Source: Nostoc sp. LPT
GTDB lineage: Bacteria; Cyanobacteriota; Cyanobacteriia; Cyanobacteriales; Nostocaceae
Direction of reading: 5' to 3'
Length of the DNA: 58,831 nucleotides
NCBI RefSeq assembly: GCF_017115165.1
Contig: NZ_JABXKF010000078.1
Location: forward strand, 32,102 to 90,932
Shown here: one piece after another, positions 54,801-58,831 of the stretch
Numbering within the stretch: position 1 is the stretch's first letter
Layout: every line of letters begins with the position of its first letter
Notes under the pieces: model-generated
What the model was told of the DNA's origin: nothing
Seen by the model: the letters and a program-made list of their open reading frames with translations, nothing else
The model's database searches: none
Made by a program: the position numbers and the translations under genes

Positions 54801-55278
54801 CCTCAGTGGGAGTACAGGCAACGACCAATTAATTGGCACGGCTAAAAACGATACCCTTGATGGTGGAAATGGTAACGATATTCTCACAGGCGGACTGGGT
54901 AATGATATCCTAACAGGCGGTTCAGGCAATGATCGATTCATCTATGATACGAACGCCGCGTTTACTACTGATGCAATTGGTATCGATATCATTCAGGACT
55001 TTACTAGTGGAGTTGACAAAATTACTATTGATAAAACTACATTTACAGCCATTAGTAGTAATGCTGGTATTGGGTTTGGCATACTCAACGAATTTGCAGT
55101 AGTGAGTAGTGATTTAGCAGCGACAACTAGTAACGCCTATATTGTTTTCAACTCTGCAAATAGTAAGTTATTTTACAATCAGAATGGAGATACAGATGGT
55201 TTGGGCACAGGTAATCAACTCGTTACACTTTCTGGAGCCTCGAATATACAAGCTACTGACTTTATAATTCAAGCATAA
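36853..55278 (+). CDS. Giant secreted-type mosaic protein (RTX, FG-GAP, PA14, Calx-beta, CARDB)
   Basis: The 6141-residue protein follows AGGAG at a good distance. Its N-terminal domain carries LEEIGHAVD (about 125-133) and GDEGELFSSLVRG, a metalloprotease-like module. RTX nonapeptide arrays lie at about 875-1580 and 2780-3000, and a third before the C-terminus (5873-6030). Between them are FG-GAP/VCBS repeats (DFDKDGDLDILVTG near 1785), a propeller of SBBP type (about 1957-2333), PA14 (3160-3300), pre-peptidase-like modules (3533-3826, 5613-5733) and a TolB/PD40-like tandem (4177-4586). A tandem FG-GAP set (4703-4996), two CARDB modules (5247-5493) and several Calx-beta modules complete it. 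The absence of a signal peptide plus C-terminal RTX suggests type I secretion; no transporter is in the window. The role is likely surface or adhesion. Confidence 0.93.
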   Translation: MSKKVVSAFDLDLWSLKGFVDSSIYPKSLVLGIQLATQQLQNFANSPTFSSQIKSVLGQNVETTKLQQDWKQGNFSQFPQLKLLSFAELKGAKGAFAESANTIYLSQEFLARNTDNPVEIASVLLEEIGHAVDVRVNQGDTDGDEGELFSSLVRGISLEPQQLQDIKQENDRFQATINGQTLNLEAAGTLRETTVREIRDRLDGILAGLQENLSSQLLKNILINSVFGDRLESTESLRLLDTVRLQLNKINITSSGYLAQDLVTEINRVLAGTDANISYNATTDQFALSFAKAQTTQFALDSQLGIPNVGLNFLGKVGLTANFDSTINFSVGSGSFVFQPTTEKEFSFNLIAENSENLAGTLGFLNLTASNNGAQKAFYTKFSLSADILAGGQIQGFSTNDTLDVNPLLTLSGGQYLPTFKTTLAYNLTSSQSNPTLKFTDVQIGLGSLMQSATPFLKDVKGVVDKFDPIIKFLNKPLPVIDKFGINYSILDLAQNPVFKTYATQVLKLPPIDLSFLDSISKLNTLLGTLSKLTSSGNISLGSFDFTNTGISTYTPNKNAVANASSLIGDTSFTLPILNDPKTAFQLLLGNPNVDLFRFTLPGLSVNTGGTLVFPIWPLPPVSVGFGGSIGATIPKTTYGFDATGLLKYRNSNKFENIFEGLYLDSKGKRPGLELNSKLFMDINAGIRGIASVGGEAYIKGLINLALNDPNKDGKIRWLEIKNNFNQGFSSLFDVSGGVSAGANIYVEYPSYNPKDYFSGKVFKRENILELGLIPIPGLQFESSSSRTVLPPSLGVLKDKVLRLNIGIYAGARTNNNQDVSEIYTITGGSTITLTGPTQGQDKETFSGVTSVQGDGNLGDDRLNASGLTVAVKFTGGVGRDVLTGGNQNDTLKGGEDSDTLTGNAGNDSLSGDAASDSLLGGAGADTLLGGEGNDTLLGELANDSLSGSIGSDRLQGGDDNDTLDGGLDNDTLIGENGNDSLFGSYGDDLLQAGNQNDTLKGGYGNDSLEGGEQDDSLIGEQGNDWLKGAGGNDTLEGSEGNDTLEGGLNNDSLLGGFGNDSLLGAEGLNTLQGNDGNDTLLGGQDNDTILGDAGQDSLEGNRGNDSLSGGSDNDTIFGRDGDDILKGDEGNDYLWGNQGKDTLLGGFGDDTLEGGEENDSLDGGSGLNTLLGGAGNDTLVGGDLNDSLSGGTEDDSLQGNSGNDTLLGAQGNDTLYGGAGNDLLDSGEDNDYLEDVNGSNTLLGGAAKDTLMGGDEIDLLLGGAGDDELEGLVGNDTLYGGYDVDTLDGGAGDDILYGGAGNDSVIGGIDNDTIYGDQEGKDILLGGDDILKGGVGNDKLYGDELEDKLYGEDGNDLLDGGADNDILEGGLGDNTLYGGIGADLLTGGDNNDTLYGGDKNNSPADGNDTLIGGKGNDSLVGETGEDNLQGGNNNDILEGNQGNDTLEGGLGADSLLGGEGDDLLKGHLIELKTEVVNGDDNDTLNGEAGNDEIWGSDGSDSLIGGDGNDILYGDDSDNPLLDTSSAASPIDKRGDDTLEGGAGNDTLYGGLGNDVLKAGTGFDRLYGGTGNDTLYGYEPTLVLDNGNPQIITNNGKEYYVSSDRQPQDGVVYVLAPGSGTDTIYNFFSGTKNGKEISYQNPDGTPVTNKDGKVLTLGSDVIRLTGGLSFSFIDIVEDKKPDGTVFTKIIDLDTQQVLAEFIGITKDQIGRQNIDEQNVPVDRLEFSSKKPIYAKEETVSLVDAQVRDPNGASDIEKINFWLKNPDGTWKDFRDIGLTGVKYGNADWGDFDKDGDLDILVTGYTSKVTSEGQTDQVFDLVPVTKLYRYDKSRNQFIEILDLNQVQSAFDVIDGLTSPLAQLSQGTVMWGNFDGDSDGNLDILQTGKSDTGITVAKIYINQGQSFQAPLEIKLSSSASQEVNWLDINKDGKLDLQIGTDIYLQNNGGLVKNNIPLDVLQTRKFSFVRQFGTESEDTSKQMSIDNRGYIYIPLNTYNSSPTFSQRASLEKYAINGNFISSKQFAALQNVDAVAVDSQDNIFVIGKTGDLYFLVKYDPNAQYTDSWDLSTYFSHVSDIQIDKQGNVYVVSRNNDSENRLVKFSFDSKGIINAWTQPINFEIAYPNAGDIALDEQGNIYLTGYNYFSKNAVIAKYNTANGQVKWTQEFGFSSSELSQSNVATDVAVDNQSNVYITGLSNNDAFLVKYDSTGNYLWGKTLGYSDSYIYSYSYGYFNINLTVDNLGGIYVAGAKNREQPNDFRNIFLDKYDANNGNRLWSEQLSSDDDSTPSGIILDYSGNIYINGETRGKISNVGYLDSSNFLKDAFLAKLELASQIYSNEWTSFDGKTYLLMTAKNSQGQLITQVYQYTSDNQLQLLNVALLGISEGKAIWGDYDKDIKTDDILLSGKDQNGNIVTKIYKFNNTTNTFTEVPVLLAKDTNKNGKLDIEERNNLTSISGVYQGDISWQDFDKDGNLDILLTGFTVQNRRTADGNNVPIPVTKIYQLMDDTNGIYFDTNVNLSGVANSSVQAKDFDGDQDLDLLITGEDIFVRPEDEANLSSSQLEGGNPTTTIYRNDSSDGKIKFTNPIFTTNEKDKRWADFNYQFWSDNLDPGVYELKGIASDHATGGIELVPGYAEKTTTLQGTAAQNIFVIGNKTNNFYDNTVTIEGFNPNLDLLQLYGKQDEYTKVSEESNTRINHKSSSLSILFLGVSDTAITLSNDFTQGNIIFADPKRDDSESVKFVITNKGGPNSDTLDFSSGFPVQQNQLQEPLPGQFSTFGALAGGDGNDTLKGSQTNSEKTLNGGVLVTYLDGGTGDDSIIGSNLNIDSTGQPVTDILLGWEGNDTLLGLQGRNILDGGSDNDLLVGGSNSDTLEGGQGNDTLNSGTGVDTATYRNAPEGVTVNLASATATQDGYDTQDTFITAGTVSTIESVIGSNYGDSLTGDAQNNLLSGLAGNDTIAGGMGNDSLEGGTGNDSLLGGVGFDTLISGGGADTLEGGAGVDTYIVRSPLMTLEEAFTTLGGNYKTRSDVTINGQKLTWETFRLWADPSRWNGRVQWDKYRAIGLEPDEQLYQQAQTNNKQGWLRQSLSGTVIRDENSEEDTLIIAANAPLSKTGLAVGKVGFYQSGNDLILDLNKDGVSNTKDDLTIKDFFNGNQGGAGSISTIRIAGLEASYYKDANFSDLVATKIDPNINFDWGQQAPLTLGDRTNNFGIIWQGFLKVNTTGTYKFQLKLDSDDENPKTHLFVNNVLVQNENQGINLSANQEYSFRLEYAEQIGEAKVKLLWSINNSDFQTIPEEQFFSPQTISAADILNTNSGLTPILQENLGIQTTKDWKSSATWGDYNKDGNLDFLVVGSDAYGNGIARIYRNTGTFNSTSSAFAAPIQLTQFERFDTAVWGDYNNDGYLDILATGINTILKDGQPEKTYQVKVLLNQSGLRFKELTIKGLSTQNLNTPSQANWADFDNDGKLDIVTTNKNEVTLYLGNGNPLSPFITNVNNGVINLGDINNDGYIDIVLSGKDNGNKIWKPKESQPLTGNFSSPLSDRGAYYQDFPLSSIQFPSKIEDKLEPNKLYEISLSAESFDTYLEIVDKEGNIFAYDDDSGEGSNSLLSFNYVNKYKDYKIRVTTYSPEATGDFQLSVREINSTVEIWQNSHDFQTSSKSFEQLNPEKLSLYGAETAALGDYDADGKLDILITDKDRTRVYQNKGNNGSISFTEFSGKSFTGELTTDDALNSLKRDSYYKRYQITDLINDSEKAQVVELNLIGNFDTYLQIVKPRATRPLIAFDDDSGGGTNSLVRFNYTPDLKDAEVWVTTYRTKTTGSYTLSVGDIGLPSSVNSAAAWADYDNDGDLDVALSGLGDQGSFTKVFLNPVIGTSTSQTFREQPALLPGLQNGSASWGDYDNDGDLDLLLTGTLGTTAQPFVQIYRNNTYDQGNGTANLPPSTPTLTTSPQITIPSGIKLSWNDVSLGEEPYTYNLRIGTSSEGTNVLSPLANSQGKRTVAQIGNAGYTTSKILSNLAKGVTHYWSVQSIDNGFLGSTFSPESSFTTNPFSIVPLPPSVTITPLTELVTSESGIQAKLRVVLNSRPTANVKIKFSTSNPTEGEVIADYDLDYNSTPDTLTFTPENWNIAQTFAVQGIDDTFDDGNVRYTIETTVTSADATYNDISVNELTLVNQDNDNPITRVSLAGDGTASNANSDSPSITPSISANGRYVTFESNASNLVPNDNNGLGDIFVYDRTTGQITRINVANDGIEANDTSYSPKISADGRYITFASDASNLVPNDNNGLRDIFVYDRTTGQITRINVANDGTEGNSYSYSSSISADGRYIAFESNASNLVPNDNNQKTDIFIYDRTIEQITRINIANDGTEGNSYSYSPSISADGRYIAFESNASNLVPNDNNQKTDIFIYDRTIEQITRINIANDGTEGNSYSYSPSISADGRYIAFESNASNLVPNDNNEKEDIFVYDRTTGQITRVSVNSNGAEANDKSYSPSLSGDGRYIAFESNASNLVPNDNNGKFDTFVYDRTTGQITRVSVDSNGVEANGESFLPSLSGDGRYIAFESNASNLVPNDDNGLEDIFVYDRTATTGVTITSNENLVTTESGGTASFSVVLKSKPTADVIIPISSSDITEGEIAVSQLTFTPDNWNVAQTVTITGVDDSLSDRDIIYSIITEAIKSHDSNYNNLNPDDISVTNVDNDSIRDGIWGDYNKDGKLDVLSITSSTSRIYQNQNGKWIATSTTLPGATQGSWADYDKDGNLDFLLVSGTQTYIYRNQAGSFTAVNTTLPGATQGAWADYNNNGDLDLLLVGDTQTNVYRNQAGSFTAVNTTLPGATQGAWADYDNDGDLDFSLVSGTQTRVYRNQIGSFTAVNTTLPGATQGSWADYDNDGDLDLLLINATQTHLYKNNLGSLTIDTTLSGGSSLVTGDYDHDGLLDIAIVGDQVKIYKGSATGFKEYIDQIPLSSTYNTITQADYDNDRDLDLFLLNGTGVAQVFRNDAAKLNTVPTAPNQFQAVVSKTGVTLKWSGATDAQTPTPGLSYNLRLGTAPGTSNIFAAPINNGNLLLPQGGNVGQGAKETDGSRSWALTGLAPGQYYWSIQAVDNSLLTSKFSVEQSFNILPPPPVLPTLSFSSPKLTIAEGDSGQKSVLLTVQLSQASQQEIRVEYSVYKSETDTSTPNEDFQPITGTLVFNPNQTSQTIELIIQGDTTPETAETFTVSLQNPINAQLVTNQNQAKITITSESSDGVILVPDLQVTQLSAPNSAQQTQSFDIAWTVQNIGTGGSAETRYASYVYLSQDTVLSDEDDLLGVNWQSLPEAGKTQSLNQLITIPYDVTGTQYLIVSSNPAQDPQEANAFNNTISRPITITAAQLPNLTLQSVTAPNQGTAGSKISVTSSVKNIGVGTAKSGWTTLAYLSADNILDASDILLEQQTATTPSLAIGATSNLTTEVTLANTGLTQEYLLFTVVPASGDYDSDTKEAATAKPIALQFTAQPQISLNASAVLVTEDGNDKLIYTFTRTEDITNSLTVNFSVGGTAQFNTDYTQTGAASYSATTGSITFAAGSTTAILSLTPVKDTVGELDETVRLTLSSGSGYTLGTNAAIATTIKNDDIPLNNNFANAITLSGKNINLTDSNRKATRETGEPLILNDTVGNSVWYFWTAPTTGTVELSTNGSQFNTLLSVFTANYVSGLTLVTSDDDSGEGENSFVTFNATAGVRYAIAIDGVGDDVGDFVLKQPSLSIADLTTIERDSTSQAVVTVTLDPASAQTTTVNYATANGTAIAGQDYTTVSGTLTFLAGETVKSFTIPILTDAVKENDETFTVNLSTPSNNAKIAQDTTTVTIKDTVKSSTSLTIAATDNNLQLTGTRNINGIGNASNNILLGNAGNNTLNGSSGNDTLSGGAGNDTFIDGTGNDSVIGGDGIDTLKETKDVNFTLTDIQLARFTLTNNIITFLESDTLNTIEKAELTGGGGNNILDASGFTGNVFLSGSTGNDQLIGTAKNDTLDGGNGNDILTGGLGNDILTGGSGNDRFIYDTNAAFTTDAIGIDIIQDFTSGVDKITIDKTTFTAISSNAGIGFGILNEFAVVSSDLAATTSNAYIVFNSANSKLFYNQNGDTDGLGTGNQLVTLSGASNIQATDFIIQA
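39475..41590 (+). repeat. RTX-coding repeat array
   Basis: About 2.1 kb code for calcium-binding nonapeptides of the form GGxGNDTL with many xxNDSLxG variants, roughly 70 to 80 turns. Codons for GNDT/GNDS vary, so the array is old at DNA level compared with the two arrays further right. Confidence 0.9.
49396..50610 (+). repeat. 174-bp coding tandem repeat (PD40-like)
   Basis: Seven units of 58 codons read SISADGRYIAFESNASNLVP, NDNN and an IFVYDRTTGQITR line. Two consecutive units (from about 49806 and 49980) are almost identical at DNA level, including the odd variant DIFIYDRTIEQ, so the last duplication was recent. Confidence 0.93.
51179..51580 (+). repeat. 132-bp coding tandem repeat (FG-GAP)
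   Basis: The text GAAGTTTCACCGCAGTTAAT recurs at 51179, 51311 and 51443, giving a 44-codon unit with GAWADYDNDGDLD. The units differ by few bases and code for calcium-binding DxDxDG loops of the FG-GAP/VCBS type. Confidence 0.93.
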
Positions 55279-55304
55279 ATCCTTAAAATTCAGTTTGGCG
55301 AGAT

Positions 55305-55703
55305 TTAGCCATCTGTTCTACCTCTAGCTACAGCCGCTAACTGTTGCTTAAGGGCATCTATTTGCTGCTGATGTTCATCAATTTCAGCTTGGATTTGTGC
55401 TTGTAATTCTTCTGGTGACAGTTGTTGAATCTGTTCCTCGTGATAGTGCAATAACTCTTCAGAGTTCTTGTCAGGTATTACAGAGTATCGCCAACCACCG
55501 CTTTTTAATTCTCTTGTTCCTTTCCGAATTGTGTCTCGATTCCATCCTAATTCTGATTCTGCAAGCCTTTGCCCTCCTAAACCTAAGCCCTGAACTATCG
55601 TAGTCATAAATTTACGCTTTGCTGCACCTTTTAATTGAGATGCAGTTTCAATCAACAACTTTTTAAGAGAATCAGTTAATACTATAGCCACCAGTTGCCA
55701 CAC
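55305..55703 (-). CDS. ISAzo13-like transposase N-terminal fragment
   Basis: The 132-residue product contains AAKRKFMTTIVQGLGLGGQR, then LAESELGWNRDTIRKGTREL, a helix-turn-helix that resembles the N-terminal domain of ISAzo13-type transposases. A Gln/Glu-rich coiled coil (EELQAQIQAEIDEHQQQIDA) then ends the protein. The catalytic part is missing. It could be a truncated transposase or a domesticated DNA-binding protein, and the intact frame with a natural end leaves both open. Confidence 0.6.
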   Translation of the reverse strand: MWQLVAIVLTDSLKKLLIETASQLKGAAKRKFMTTIVQGLGLGGQRLAESELGWNRDTIRKGTRELKSGGWRYSVIPDKNSEELLHYHEEQIQQLSPEELQAQIQAEIDEHQQQIDALKQQLAAVARGRTDG

Positions 55704-55750
55704 TCAAAAACTCAAAAACTCAGTCATTATTCAAATTACTATAAAAGGGG

Positions 55751-55785
55751 GGATAAAGGGGCTGCTGTCGGCAGCCCCTTTATCC
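55751..55785. terminator. Perfect 15-bp hairpin
   Basis: GGATAAAGGGGCTGC and its exact complement are separated by TGTCG. On the leftward strand the stem is followed by a short T-run (CCCCTTTTAT), so it could stop leftward transcription reaching 55703. It may equally be a mobile palindrome. Confidence 0.7.
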
Positions 55786-55953
55786 CTCAATAAAATGATT
55801 ATCATTATTGTTTATGGAATAGTTTATTTTTTGGAAGTCCCTTGGGATATCTCATCAAGATTAATTGTGGTGAATTTTCAGTATGTTTTATGTTAATAAA
55901 ATAACTTTTTACTTAAAAAGATGTTTTAGCGATCGCACCTTTTTTGTCCGACC

Positions 55954-56162
55954 TCACAAAATCGCGTTGCTCCCGTCAACGTTACTAGTAAGCTCTCTCA
56001 TTTCCTGGCTTAGTTCATCCAATTGTGTCTGGGTGTTAGCTTGTCTAATAGTTAAATTGTCTAATTGTTCTTGTGTTCTAGGAAAGTCTTTCAGCCAAGC
56101 CCAAGATTATTTGTTCAATACGGTCTATTCTTGTTATGGAAGTATTCGGGTGTGTCAGTCAT
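55954..56162 (-). pseudogene. Frameshifted coiled-coil protein remnant
   Basis: ATG 56162 reads MTDTPEYFHNKN. A second frame continues RIDRIEQIILGLAERLS, and a third RTQEQLDNLTIRQANTQTQL and DELSQEMRELTSNVDGSNAI to TGA 55954-55956. Joined, these make a small Gln-rich coiled-coil protein of a type very common in cyanobacteria as I recall. Two frame changes show that it is no longer functional. Confidence 0.65.
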
Positions 56163-56387
56163 TTTCCTTATGTTGAACTTCTACAATTTTACTTTCTCGT
56201 TTGATTCAACGTTCTCAAACTTTGATAACAGGGATTAGGACTTTAGTCTTCGCGCACCCTTCCCCATTGGCGATCGCTTAAAGCTCTTTTACCCAATTTA
56301 TAACAGTCGTATGATAACGAAGCGTTAGCGAGTCCGCGAGCGTCTACACTTTTCTTACCCGTTCTATTGCGCGAAAGCCAGAACTGT

Positions 56388-56972
56388 TCAAGATGATGCG
56401 ATTAAACCATTGATATGTCGTAGCACAAGATATTTTTGTTGATCTGCGGAGAACTGCTCAGGACAAATGACAACACTAGTGCCAATGCCATCCACTAGGG
56501 CAATGAGTGCATTGGCTTCGAGGGTTAAATCAAGATCGGCTCGAATCACCAAAGCTTTTTGTAAGTCAGCTAACTCTTGAGAAATAATCTGCCGTAAAAA
56601 GTTATAGCGTTTTCGGTGTTCCTGAACAAGGCGATCACGCCCGATAGAATAGCCCAAAAATGCCACCCAAACCTTCCAATCAGCTTTGTCAATGTCCTCC
56701 AGAGGTAGAGCCACAAAAATCATCTGTGCTAGTTTGTCAATTCCTTGTCGTCCCTCGGCACAGGTTTTCATATCCTGTAGGACGTTTTCAAACACTTGTT
56801 CCAAGGCAAATAGGGTAAGTTCTTCTTTGTCTCGAAAGTAATGGGTAACAACCCCGGTCGAAGAACCAAGTTCTTGCGCGATCGCTCGCATACTGGCACG
56901 ATCCAATCCTTCACGGACAATCACCCGCCATGCCGCTTTAGTGACTTCAATACGGCGAGCGTCATAACTCAT
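56388..56972 (-). CDS. TetR-family transcriptional regulator
   Basis: The 194-residue protein has the TetR N-terminal helix-turn-helix: VTKAAWRVIVREGLDRASMR, then AIAQELGSSTGVVTHYFRDK and EELTLFALE. The C-terminal ligand domain resembles BetI-like members (LVDGIGTSVVICPEQFSADQ). TetR proteins mostly repress the divergent gene. Here a GNAT acetyltransferase is transcribed away from it across a palindromic operator (57019-57066), so the regulator very likely controls both genes. Confidence 0.93.
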   Translation of the reverse strand: MSYDARRIEVTKAAWRVIVREGLDRASMRAIAQELGSSTGVVTHYFRDKEELTLFALEQVFENVLQDMKTCAEGRQGIDKLAQMIFVALPLEDIDKADWKVWVAFLGYSIGRDRLVQEHRKRYNFLRQIISQELADLQKALVIRADLDLTLEANALIALVDGIGTSVVICPEQFSADQQKYLVLRHINGLIASS

Positions 56973-57018
56973 AGCTCTCCTCGGTTTACAGCAACATCAA
57001 ACAAGTCTCTTGACATTT

Positions 57019-57066
57019 TATCACAACAGTTGTTATGTTTTTATCGACATAACAACTGTTGTGATA
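57019..57066. promoter_or_regulatory. Palindromic TetR operator
   Basis: Two 19-bp arms, TATCACAACAGTTGTTATG at 57019-57037 and its exact complement at 57048-57066, flank a 10-base spacer. Each arm itself holds the palindrome ACAAC-A-GTTGT (or its mirror), so there may be two dimer sites. It lies between the divergent TetR and GNAT genes. Confidence 0.88.
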
Positions 57067-57107
57067 TTTCTTCTAGAGGCTAACCTGTTTTACACACGGA
57101 GTTCGCG

Positions 57108-57611
57108 ATGATTCGACCGACCATGCCCGATGACACAACCGCGCTGATTGCCTTAGCCGATGCAATTGGACTGTTCCAACTAAACCAACTTGAGGAGCTT
57201 GACGAAATGTTGTCCGATTACTTCAGTGGTAGCAGCGACAGTGATTCTCTACCAGACGGCAAAGCCGAACGCTTTTGGATTACCGACGATGACAACGGGG
57301 TGGTGGGGGTCGCCTACTGTGAGATGGAACGGATGACTGATCAGACGTGGAATCTACAGTTGATTGCTATCCGACCCGACCGCCAAGGACAAGGACGTGG
57401 TGCGACCCTGCTACGCTACGTTGAGCAAACATTGATGACACGCGGCGGGCGTGTACTACTGGTAGAAACGTCAGGTACGCCGGACTTTGAGCGCACGCGA
57501 GCGTTCTACCGCAAGTGCGGTTATAAAGAAGAAGCACGGATACGCGACTTCTATCAAGCGGGCGCTGACAAAATCGTTTACCGTAAGGCGCTGTCCGCTC
57601 AGTCGCAGTAA
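57108..57611 (+). CDS. GNAT-family N-acetyltransferase
   Basis: The 167-residue protein has the GNAT core: GVVGVAYCEMERMTDQTWNL, QLIAIRPDRQGQGRGATLLR with the acetyl-CoA loop QGQGRG, then VLLVETSGTPDFERTRAFYR, KCGYKEEARIRDFYQAGADK. The substrate is unknown. Its codons are more GC-rich than those of its neighbours, which may point to transfer together with the TetR gene. The shadow frame on the opposite strand (57471 onwards) is the C-terminal end of the truncated CHAT gene. Confidence 0.92.
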   Translation: MIRPTMPDDTTALIALADAIGLFQLNQLEELDEMLSDYFSGSSDSDSLPDGKAERFWITDDDNGVVGVAYCEMERMTDQTWNLQLIAIRPDRQGQGRGATLLRYVEQTLMTRGGRVLLVETSGTPDFERTRAFYRKCGYKEEARIRDFYQAGADKIVYRKALSAQSQ

Positions 57612-58831
57612 GCGCCCGCTTAATGCGACTGCTGTCATTGTTGTCGGAAAGCGATCGCGAAATGTATAGCGTTGTTCTAGTTTTTGTCGCAGTGCTTCTA
57701 AAGTGTTTTCTACTTCAACTTTGGGTTTGTAAGTCGTGTAATGCCGTAATTCTTGAGAATCTGGTAATTTGACAATTATTTCGATGCGGTCTGCTAATAT
57801 AATTGAGTAAAAAACTGCTGTTACTGGATTAGAATTTTCCACTATATCGTCAATCTTCGTTGGCTGGATGGTAATACAAGCATCTTGGAAAAAGTTGTCT
57901 AATTCAGCCAATTGTAAAGCTTCAATTGCACCGCGAGCTTGCTTTAAATTTTCCTGACTAACTTGTTTGGTTAGTGCTTTGTCAGTCGAGGTTTGGTTAA
58001 ATTGTAAAAGTAATCCTACCAATTGGCGATATACTGGTTCTACTTCATCTCGAAATTCAAATTGAATGTCGGGATTAAGAGCTACCAAATCGCCGCGTAA
58101 AGTATGAAGAGTTTCCACTGCTGCGGTGTAAGCTGCTACTGCTCTTTCTGAATCTCCTTGTACCAAAAGCAGGCGTCCGAGTTGCCATTCCCAGTGATAA
58201 GCAATATCCGGTGCATTTATGAGTTGAGCAAGATTTAAAGCTGACTCAGTATATTGCTGTGCGTTTGGAAATTGTTTTCTCATCTCGTAAAATTGAGCCA
58301 GATAACCCAGACTATAAGACTCGGCTCGTTGGTCTTTTATTTCTTGGGCTTGTTGCACAGAGGTGTTTAATAGCTCGACAATTTCTTCGGAATTTTGGAT
58401 TTTAGTTTGTTCCTTGGCTCCTGCTTGGAAATCCTGATTTTGGGTTGGGGAATTGAAAATTTCTCTTGTTGTCTGCTTGTGCGTCTTTTCAAGACAAAGC
58501 AAACTCTGGACAAAATTGATTCTGGCGTATACTGCGGCTCGACTAGGGGTTAAATTGGAGAGTGCAGATTTAATTGATCCAAGATATTCGCTCGTCGGTT
58601 GTTGCCCAAGAAACTGCAATACGCTCAAGCGATTGAGTTGGGCTTGTACAGCAGTAATGGAAGAACTTGACTTATTAGGGATGTTATGATAATAATCAGA
58701 TGCTTTTTTGAGGTAAAATTTGGTATCCTCTGTTTGGGCGATCGCTGTTTGTCCACACCGCGACGGGAGAAAATTACTAGCGTGGCAAAACTTACTAGAG
58801 AAGAGCGGAAATCCTGTAATCTTGACCTTGT
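57471..58831 (-). pseudogene. TPR/CHAT protein, truncated, partial at window edge
   Basis: The frame enters from the right edge with no stop (text includes TKFYLKKASDYYHNIPN) and runs leftward. TPR-like repeats follow (QQAQEIKDQRAESYSLGYLA, NAQQYTESALNLAQLI), then the linker RGDLVALNPDIQFEFRDEVE and the start of a CHAT peptidase domain (ITIQPTKIDDI, TAVFYSIILADRIEIIVKLP, LEALRQKLEQRY). At about 57645, at a HIP1 site, the homology stops and the last 55 or so residues are only the complement of the GNAT gene. The catalytic His and Cys of CHAT are therefore missing. The gene was cut when the TetR/GNAT block arrived or by a deletion. Confidence 0.82.

Larger units (their letters stand above)
55704..56387. 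other. Intergenic region
   Basis: Apart from the hairpin and the coiled-coil remnant described separately, this stretch holds no gene that I can support. The 56170-56387 part contains a HIP1 site and a GCGTTAGCGAGTCCGCGAG-type repeat seen widely in cyanobacteria. Confidence 0.6.

Noticed and set aside
54348..54941. Leftward 197-aa Pro/Leu/Ser-rich frame inside the giant gene, and similar ones over RTX arrays
   Set aside because: They are antisense shadows of RTX repeats, which lack stops in that frame.
55883..56176. Rightward 97-aa frame
   Set aside because: It has no homology-like text and runs opposite to a recognisable coiled-coil remnant.
57471..57645. C-terminal 55 residues of the CHAT-gene frame as real protein
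   Set aside because: They are the exact complement of the conserved GNAT gene. The CHAT homology ends at about 57645.
1..58831. tRNA and rRNA genes
   Set aside because: No cloverleaf-like or rRNA-like stretch was noticed by eye in any gap. No dedicated search could be run.

Overview
The window comes from a cyanobacterium, most likely a filamentous one. The octamer GCGATCGC (HIP1) recurs throughout. Intergenic gaps are filled with tandem heptamers of the STRR type known from filamentous cyanobacteria. The gene families also fit: Uma2, CHAT/TPR, a giant RTX/Calx-beta/FG-GAP protein and DUF4157.

Region 1 (1-16.6 kb) is the first half of a contractile injection system (CIS), a phage-tail-like machine. 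A leftward operon starts with the sheath near 12.1 kb. It continues through three gp19-type tube proteins, two paralogous tail-assembly proteins, a small DUF6760-like gene, a 50-aa gene, a fourth tube protein, a long disordered protein, a CIS7-like protein and the VgrG-like spike, and ends with a PAAR-like tip at 2.5 kb. A rightward set carries the DUF4255 (Afp16-like) tube terminator, a 75-aa protein and an Afp15-like AAA ATPase. A second paralogous ATPase lies at 175-2139.

Region 2 (16.6-22.6 kb) is an accessory island. It holds a Nif11-domain protein, a Uma2 nuclease, and three toxin-antitoxin loci of which only one looks whole. It also holds a DUF4157 protein, which is a candidate CIS cargo, and a 21-bp repeat array bounded by inverted arms.

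Region 3 (22.6-35.2 kb) runs rightward and completes the CIS: gp25-like, Afp11-like and Afp12-like baseplate proteins. These are followed by an accessory gene broken by a frameshift and an in-frame stop, a Cache-HAMP-cNMP membrane sensor, an Ig/TM/WD40 protein and a second Ig/TM protein. No host-binding fibre and no clear tape-measure gene were seen. This fits a membrane-anchored CIS such as the thylakoid-anchored type described in cyanobacteria, but the anchoring is inferred here.

Region 4 (35.2-36.8 kb) is a graveyard of transposase and other remnants. Region 5 (36.85-55.28 kb) is one 6141-aa secreted-type mosaic protein. Region 6 (55.3 kb to the end) holds a transposase-like fragment, a decayed coiled-coil gene, and a TetR/GNAT divergent pair with a large palindromic operator. 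The pair lies against a truncated TPR/CHAT gene that runs off the right edge.

Two observations stand out. First, the DUF6760-like frame has no standard start codon and overlaps the upstream tail-assembly gene in the -1 frame at a run of five G, which suggests -1 frameshifting as in phage tail-assembly chaperones. Second, heptamer modules fill nearly every internal gap of the CIS operons, mostly in one orientation relative to transcription, and are absent from the other regions.
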